Positions 59,505 through 64,000 of a stretch of 64,000 nt of DNA are shown here, piece by piece (position 1 is the first letter of the stretch; each line of letters starts with the position of its first letter). Origin of the DNA: Pleionea mediterranea. GTDB taxonomy: Bacteria > Pseudomonadota > Gammaproteobacteria > Enterobacterales > Kangiellaceae. Under the pieces are notes generated by a model. It was not told where the DNA came from, ran no database searches, and saw nothing but the letters and a program-made list of their open reading frames with translations. A program made the translations under genes and the position numbers. The stretch covers positions 62,001 to 126,000 of the forward strand of contig NZ_QGGU01000006.1 in assembly GCF_003148745.1 (NCBI RefSeq), read 5' to 3'.

Positions 59505-60356
59505 TTGTCAGAACCAACTGAAAAAGTTCAAAAACTGCTGGCGCGATCCGGAATGGGATCCCGCCGAGAAATGGAATCGATAATTGCTCAGGGTCGGGTA
59601 TCGGTGAACGGTAGTATCATTGAGCTGGGTGCCCGCGCTACTGAGACCGACAAAATTCGTGTGGATGGCCGTATTATATCGGTACCAAAACAGGAGTCTT
59701 TGATCCGTCGGGTTATTGCCTACAACAAACCAGAAGGTGAAGTGTGTACGCGAAAAGATCCAGAAGGTCGCTCAACGGTTTTTGATGCACTACCGAGTCC
59801 CGGTAAAGGACGTTGGATCGCCATTGGCCGTCTTGATTTAAACACGGCAGGTTTATTGCTGTTTACCAACGATGGTGAACTGGCAAACCGGTTGATGCAC
59901 CCCAGTTACGAATTAGAACGAGAATACGCAGCCCGTGTAAACGGTGAGATATCCAAAGAAACCATAGAGCAATTAAAGTCGGGTATTGCCCTTGAAGATG
60001 GCATGGCGAATTTTGATCGCATCGTGTTTTCTGGCGGAGAAGGGTTTAATCAGTGGTACCACGTCACTTTAAAAGAAGGTCGTAACCGTGAAGTAAGACG
60101 TCTCTGGGAAGCGGTTGGTTGTCAGGTGTCACGGTTGATACGGGTCAGGTATGGCATTGTCGGATTGGAGCGAGGTTTACGACGTGGTGCCTGGAAAGAA
60201 CTGGAGCAAGAAGAAGTTCGTGACATCGAAAAGTCAGTGGGTTTAACACCATCGGCTAAAAGTTTTAAGCGCAGTATGGAAGTGCAAAAGAGAAATAAAA
60301 AGTTTAAATACAAAGCGAAAAAACCTAAGTCGTCTCGCGCACGTCGCAGGCAGTAA
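59505..60356 (+). CDS. rluB: 23S rRNA pseudouridine(2605) synthase RluB
   Basis: A 283-residue enzyme with an S4 RNA-binding domain (KVQKLLARSGMGSRREMESIIAQGRVSVNG) and an RsuA-type catalytic domain with the Asp in GRLDLNTAGLLLFTNDGEL, then EGRNREVRRLWEAVG. The C-terminal 35 residues are a Lys/Arg-rich tail (KRNKKFKYKAKKPKSSRARRRQ), typical of RluB. TTG start with AGGTAA upstream. It is third in scpA-scpB-rluB, the conserved order. Confidence 0.93.
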   Translation: MSEPTEKVQKLLARSGMGSRREMESIIAQGRVSVNGSIIELGARATETDKIRVDGRIISVPKQESLIRRVIAYNKPEGEVCTRKDPEGRSTVFDALPSPGKGRWIAIGRLDLNTAGLLLFTNDGELANRLMHPSYELEREYAARVNGEISKETIEQLKSGIALEDGMANFDRIVFSGGEGFNQWYHVTLKEGRNREVRRLWEAVGCQVSRLIRVRYGIVGLERGLRRGAWKELEQEEVRDIEKSVGLTPSAKSFKRSMEVQKRNKKFKYKAKKPKSSRARRRQ

Positions 60357-60390
60357 TGTGTTAACTCAATAATCGAATGCTGTATTTAAG

Positions 60391-60417
60391 AAAAAACCTG
60401 CTTCGGCAGGTTTTTTT
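60391..60417 (+). terminator. Bidirectional terminator between rluB and the integrase-like gene
   Basis: CCTGC-TTCG-GCAGG with a stable UUCG tetraloop is flanked by six A and seven T, so it works in both directions. It ends scpA-scpB-rluB on the plus strand and the integrase-like gene on the minus strand. Confidence 0.93.
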
Positions 60418-60462
60418 ATAGCTGATGACAATATTACGCCACTACTTTCAAAGTGTCGTATT

Positions 60463-61392
60463 TTAAAGTGAAGCTCGTTTTGTTTGAAACGCTTTGTCGA
60501 TGGTGGTGACTGGCTCGCTTTTTTGTGTTCTGGCTTGAGTAAAAGCTTGTTCAACCAGCTTAAGATTGAGTGAGTCACGAATTCTCTTCTGAGTGTGCAG
60601 ATTGAATTGCAAAGTGCCAGGAAATAAAAAGTACCAGCGAGCGTTATTGGTTAACTGGTTGCGTTTTAAAGCATTAGGATTCTTAAAGTAAATGTTGCCC
60701 TGTCGCTCATCTTGTTGAAATGTATTTAGGGCTTTTTTTAGTTGCAGCGAAAGCGGCTGAAATAACTCGTCAGAAATATCCAGATCACTAAAACCGCCAA
60801 AAGCGTCACGAATACGAATGTGCCGTTTGCTGAGTTCGATATCTTCCACTCTAAGGTTTAATACTTCTTCCAGCGTTAACCCGCATTGGTAGGTAACGTG
60901 GGCGATAAGACGGTAAGGCTCCTGTAGGTAGCGAGTCCAGACTGGACAACCGTGATCAACAGGGTTGCTGGCCATGGCTGAATTGTAAATGGTCGCTGGA
61001 TCAACAGGATACCCTGATGACCTGTTATTCATATCTTGATTGGTTAATTCTGAGCCAATACTTAATGGTGAACCGGTAAGTACAGACTCATCGATTTCGA
61101 CATCATCAAATTTAACCGATGACCATAGGTTTCGTCTAAGTACTTGATTGTAAAAGAAGTTAACGGCGAGATAAGCCTGTTTTTGCCGAGAAGGCATAAG
61201 GCCTTTATCATCACACAGGTAACGTAGAAACTCTTTTACTGAAGCAGCGTCAAGCTCTGCAGGGTTTCTATGTTGGTTATGGTTTAAAAAAACCTTAATC
61301 CAGTTTAGGTATTCCTGCGCGTCGTGGCGGTTGAATCGATGGCGTTTAAACGCTTCGATAACTTTTTTGAACAGCTGCTGCCGATCTTCCAT
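60463..61392 (-). CDS. IntI-like tyrosine-recombinase homologue lacking the catalytic residues
   Basis: The 309-residue protein aligns with integron integrases along its length. The SAM-like core-binding domain is at residues 5-95 (AFKRHRFNRHDAQEYLNWIKVFLNH, KEFLRYLCDD). The box I region (about 162-184) reads CGLTLEEVLNLRVEDIEL. RWYFLFP at 252-258 corresponds to the integrase-specific segment. The box I catalytic Arg is Thr173, and the protein ends about where HxxR begins, so the second Arg, the His and the nucleophilic Tyr are absent. Recombination should be impossible; DNA binding may remain. It is uninterrupted, with GGAGA eight bases before its ATG and a CRP-like site upstream, so it does not look like a decaying pseudogene. 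Confidence 0.75.
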   Translation of the reverse strand: MEDRQQLFKKVIEAFKRHRFNRHDAQEYLNWIKVFLNHNQHRNPAELDAASVKEFLRYLCDDKGLMPSRQKQAYLAVNFFYNQVLRRNLWSSVKFDDVEIDESVLTGSPLSIGSELTNQDMNNRSSGYPVDPATIYNSAMASNPVDHGCPVWTRYLQEPYRLIAHVTYQCGLTLEEVLNLRVEDIELSKRHIRIRDAFGGFSDLDISDELFQPLSLQLKKALNTFQQDERQGNIYFKNPNALKRNQLTNNARWYFLFPGTLQFNLHTQKRIRDSLNLKLVEQAFTQARTQKSEPVTTIDKAFQTKRASL

Positions 61393-61430
61393 GTACTAGG
61401 TCTCCATCATTGTATCAATCCATTATTGTC

Positions 61431-61452
61431 AAATGTGATCAAGTTCACAATG
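61431..61452 (-). promoter_or_regulatory. Near-consensus CRP site upstream of the IntI-like gene
   Basis: TGTGATCAAGTTCACA has the full TGTGA-N6-TCACA core with AAA before it. It is centred about 50 bp upstream of the minus-strand start codon. TACAAT at 61409-61414 (minus strand) could be a -10 element about 28 bp from the site centre, as in class II CRP promoters. It also lies 150 bp upstream of the plus-strand small-RNA promoter. Confidence 0.68.
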
Positions 61453-61601
61453 AGAGATGTTCACGGGGAGTTGTAAGCCTTTGTCCATGGTGGTTTTATT
61501 GAATCTGATTAAACTTGCTTTGATAGGCGGTTGAAAATAGGTTTGTGTAGGTATTTGACGTAATAAAGTTACATAAAATCAAATAAATTTCTAATTAAGG
61601 C

Positions 61602-61631
61602 TTGAAAGATGGTGTTAAAATGTAATATAAC
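61602..61631 (+). promoter_or_regulatory. Putative promoter of the small RNA, with a HexR-like overlap
   Basis: TTGAAA (61602-61607) and TATAAC (61626-61631) are separated by 18 bases. TGTAATATAACTACA at 61621-61635 covers the -10 element and differs from the HexR palindrome arms at one base. Confidence 0.5.
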
Positions 61632-61637
61632 TACATT

Positions 61638-61776
61638 GCTGTTGTTGCACAGTGATTGGTAGTCACATTTGTGCGATGACTGGTCTTGTACTTTGTGTTT
61701 TGACCCTATTTGCCGGAAACGGTAAACATGTGAGAAGGGTGTGTTAATGGGCAGCATTATTGCTGCCCATTTTTTT
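61638..61776 (+). ncRNA. Candidate small RNA, about 140 nt, family unknown
   Basis: No ORF is supported, yet the plus strand carries a complete transcription unit. A sigma-70-like promoter (61602-61631) is followed by hairpin 1 (61647-61674, GCACAGTGA pairing with TCAC and TGTGC around a seven-base loop), then hairpin 2 (TTGCCG-GAAA-CGGTAA at 61710-61725, inside ACCCT/AGGGT arms at 61703 and 61736), then a strong terminator (61747-61776). Both flanking genes are on the other strand, so the terminator serves no protein gene. It does not resemble Spot 42, GcvB or CsrB as I know them. The 5' end is inferred from the promoter. Confidence 0.6.
61747..61776 (+). terminator. Orphan plus-strand terminator of the candidate small RNA
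   Basis: A perfect 10-bp stem (ATGGGCAGCA with TGCTGCCCAT) has a TTAT loop and is followed by six T. The nearest upstream plus-strand gene is rluB, more than 1.3 kb away and already terminated at 60417. Confidence 0.88.
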
Positions 61777-61822
61777 ATTCAGGGAATATAAAGCGTACCA
61801 AATAACTTATCACAATCACTAT

Positions 61823-63007
61823 CTAGCCAAACAACCGACTTAATCCACGCTTATTTAATCGTTTCGATTGCGCTCGCAACGTTTTATCCCACACAAAATG
61901 ACTCATGGCCTGACATTGAAACAAACGGCTGGCGTACGATGAATGATTGCCTGATTCGACTTGTGCAAGCAGTCTGACAATGCCTTTAGCCCGATCGCGA
62001 GACGTTTGTGTTGTCGTGCTTAATTGATGTGAGAGCAATAACTTTGAAAGTGCTGAAGATTGATAACCTAACGCTCGCCAGGGAATATCCAGTTGCGAAC
62101 TGCGCCATGAAAGATGGGTTAAAGCCGGAAAATGACAGAAGAATAATTGCCGCTCCCAAACAGGATTATTATGGCTAACGACACAATCAACCCCTTCCAT
62201 AAACTGGACGATAGCATGTGCATCGAAATGGCCTAAGTCTTTGGCATTACGACGATTACGGTCGGTGGTTAGTTTAAGGTGGTTAATTGGTTTTAAAGGC
62301 TCTCGCGTATCCTGATATTCTCCGGTGATGCTTAAAATGGCGTCGTTATTATTGCAATAATCAAAAGAAACCATGGCCAGCTCATAGATTTCATCGTCAC
62401 TGGCAGTACCGGTGTAAGCCGCACATAAGGCAACCACTTTTATTTTATCAACTGGCTGTGTTAATGATTTGTTAAAGATATTGGTGAGCTTAGGTGTTTT
62501 TGAGCTTTTTTCTTTCTCAAAGGATTTTGCTCTGGATTTAAATACTCGTTCTAAACCCGTGAATTCACCGGTATCCATTTCAACCAAGGAAAGTTCTGTG
62601 GGTGTACTCGTCTGACTTGATTGCTCTGATTTTGATTTCTGTGCTGGTTCAGAAGATATTGTCGTATCATTGTCCAGGCTGAATGAAGGCGCCTGAGGCT
62701 CGTCTGCTTTACTGAGTCGTTGCTCATGCACCAATGTTTTGGTGGCAAGGTATCGTTGTTTTACACGGGGTATATCATCTTCGGAGGCTCGACCATGAGT
62801 CAGGAAAGCGTTGAGTACTGACAGTTCTTGTGTGTACTTTTGGCGAGCATGATACAGATTCGCCAGGGCAAGAAAGTCATCAGATTGAATCAATGTGTCG
62901 TTAGCAATGGCCTGTTGCACATGACGTTTAATTTTTACAGAGAGGTTTTTCTCCACACGTTCGTTCAAACTGGCCAATACAGTATTCTCAGAAGATAAAA
63001 AGGCCAC
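61823..63007 (-). CDS. DnaQ-fold exonuclease homologue with replaced catalytic residues
   Basis: A 394-residue protein. Residues 1-100 are helical, 100-185 a Ser/Lys/Glu linker, and 188-360 match the pattern of one group of proteobacterial 3'-5' exonucleases: DEIYELAMVSFDY, REPLKPI, VDCVVSHNNPVWERQLFFCHFPAL and LDIPWRALGYQSSALSKLLLSHQL. Where active enzymes have DxETTG it has CAAYTG (195-200), and the Asp of the Hxx..D motif is Trp284. It should therefore be inactive, perhaps a binding or structural protein. It is divergent from recQ by 144 bp and upstream of the small RNA and IntI-like gene. Confidence 0.68.
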   Translation of the reverse strand: MAFLSSENTVLASLNERVEKNLSVKIKRHVQQAIANDTLIQSDDFLALANLYHARQKYTQELSVLNAFLTHGRASEDDIPRVKQRYLATKTLVHEQRLSKADEPQAPSFSLDNDTTISSEPAQKSKSEQSSQTSTPTELSLVEMDTGEFTGLERVFKSRAKSFEKEKSSKTPKLTNIFNKSLTQPVDKIKVVALCAAYTGTASDDEIYELAMVSFDYCNNNDAILSITGEYQDTREPLKPINHLKLTTDRNRRNAKDLGHFDAHAIVQFMEGVDCVVSHNNPVWERQLFFCHFPALTHLSWRSSQLDIPWRALGYQSSALSKLLLSHQLSTTTQTSRDRAKGIVRLLAQVESGNHSSYASRLFQCQAMSHFVWDKTLRAQSKRLNKRGLSRLFG

Positions 63008-63151
63008 TGATCATACTCAGTTGTATAGGATATCGCAATATGAAATCATAATGCTTTGCGAATCAACTAAACCAAAATTAAACGCGCTTCAGGGATTGAG
63101 TTTTTGCAGTAACTTGCTATTTTACCTGACCTGCTATTCGAGTGAGTTGCT

Positions 63152-64000
63152 ATGTCGTCTCTAATAAAATCATCGTCACAAAATAAATCGTCGTCACAGA
63201 TAAATCCGACACCACAATCCAGCTCCTCCCTGAGTCCACTCACCATTTTACAAACACAATTTGGTTACTCGGCGTTTCGTGATCCTCAACAGGCGATTAT
63301 TGAGTCGGTTATAGAGGGGCGTGATACAACGGTTATTATGCCAACCGGTGGTGGAAAATCGCTTTGTTATCAAATACCGGCTATAGCACTCGAGGGCACG
63401 GGTATTGTGGTATCCCCATTGATTGCGTTGATGGATGATCAGGTGACAGCACTAAAGCAGAATGGCGTTCGAGCGGCGTACTTAAATTCAACCATGAACA
63501 TGGCGCAAGTGCAGGAAGTTGAACAAATGTTGCTGCAACAACAGCTGGATTTATTGTATGTGGCACCAGAACGGCTAATGATGGATCGATTTATCAATTT
63601 GTTAAGTCGCACCAGAATAGCGCTTTTTGCCATCGATGAAGCCCACTGTGTGTCACAGTGGGGACATGATTTTCGACCAGAATATATTCAGTTGAGTGCG
63701 TTGGCCGAATTGTTCCCCAATGTGCCTCGTATTGCCTTGACCGCGACTGCCGATGACACCACCCGCAAAGAAATCATAGATAAGTTATCACTCGATCACT
63801 CAAATGCATTTATTTGCGGCTTTGACAGGCCGAATATTCAATATCGGGTACAGCAAGGTTCAAAAAATGCCAAGCAAGCCTTGCTGGATTTTATACAACA
63901 AGAGCATCCTGACGATGCCGGGATTGTTTACTGTCTGTCACGCAAAAAAGTTGAGCAAACCGCGGACTGGCTGACCAGCAAGGGCTTAACGGCACTGCCG
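63152..64000 (+). CDS. recQ: ATP-dependent DNA helicase RecQ (truncated by window end)
   Basis: The first 283 codons of an open frame running past the window. After a Ser-rich N-terminus of about 28 residues the SF2 helicase domain follows: [20 protein letters not shown], Walker [41 protein letters not shown] (DEAH) and ALTATAD, with the second RecA domain begun ([27 protein letters not shown]). It unwinds DNA in recombination and repair. It starts at the ATG at 63152 with GAGTGAG upstream. It is divergent from the exonuclease homologue. Confidence 0.93.
   Translation, partial: MSSLIKSSSQNKSSSQINPTPQSSSSLSPLTILQTQFGYSAFRDPQQAIIESVIEGRDTTVIMPTGGGKSLCYQIPAIALEGTGIVVSPLIALMDDQVTALKQNGVRAAYLNSTMNMAQVQEVEQMLLQQQLDLLYVAPERLMMDRFINLLSRTRIALFAIDEAHCVSQWGHDFRPEYIQLSALAELFPNVPRIALTATADDTTRKEIIDKLSLDHSNAFICGFDRPNIQYRVQQGSKNAKQALLDFIQQEHPDDAGIVYCLSRKKVEQTADWLTSKGLTALP

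Overview
The window is chromosomal DNA of a gammaproteobacterium, most likely a free-living marine or aquatic one. I base this on the conserved gene neighbourhoods yciB-yciI-bolA / rnm-yciO-trpS-scpA-scpB-rluB, zwf-pgl-edd-glk-eda with divergent hexR, and aroF-tyrA. The base composition is moderately AT-rich. I would not name a genus. I see no rRNA, tRNA, CRISPR array, prophage or intact insertion sequence.

Layout. 0-9 kb: a MarR-controlled AhpD-like gene, a glyoxalase-fold protein, a TrhA/hemolysin III membrane protein, a His-rich lipoprotein, a FabH-like synthase, a SlyD-type isomerase and a giant AsmA-like DUF748 protein. 9-15 kb: a glutamine amidotransferase, two PilZ proteins, a CBS-pair protein and a POT peptide transporter. 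14.6-27 kb: an AlkB-like dioxygenase, an AcuI-type reductase, a PAS-GGDEF-EAL protein, a YadG/YadH ABC exporter, a LON-domain protein, aroF-tyrA and a LonB-like protease.

27-30.2 kb is a change of character: five small AT-rich same-strand genes, at least three of them ending with the stop codon inside a CTAAC box that starts an attC-like hairpin. I read this as an integron cassette array without an adjacent integrase (a CALIN). 30.8-37 kb returns to ordinary accessory genes: a LysR gene with its DUF6326 neighbour, msrA, an AraC regulator, an erythromycin-esterase homologue and a gamma-glutamylcyclotransferase. 37-49.3 kb is sugar catabolism: gap, then hexR divergent from zwf-pgl-edd-glk-eda (the complete Entner-Doudoroff route from glucose), tied together by HexR-type palindromes in front of gap and between hexR and zwf. 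An HxlR-reductase-SDR block sits between them. 49-53.6 kb: an OGFr-domain protein, a pair of cytoplasmic hydrolases (permuted papain-like and lipase) and the yciB-yciI-bolA operon. 53.8-60.4 kb: rnm, yciO, trpS, scpA, scpB and rluB.

The most unusual locus is 60.4-63.1 kb, between rluB and recQ. It holds (a) an intact 309-residue homologue of integron integrases that has lost the box I arginine and the whole HxxR...Tyr catalytic C-terminus, with a near-consensus CRP site upstream; (b) a promoter-hairpin-hairpin-terminator unit on the opposite strand that looks like an undescribed small RNA, with a HexR-like sequence over its -10 region; and (c) a DnaQ-fold exonuclease homologue with its catalytic acids replaced. 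An inactive integrase-like protein on the same chromosome as an integrase-less cassette array is the best candidate in this window for an undescribed system. That link is inference.

A second theme is short in-phase tandem repeats (13-19 bp units), both between genes and inside coding regions (ScpA N-terminus, the GGCT insert). They seem to have contributed to long acidic, Ser/Asp/Glu-rich disordered segments on ScpA, ScpB and the DUF748 protein.
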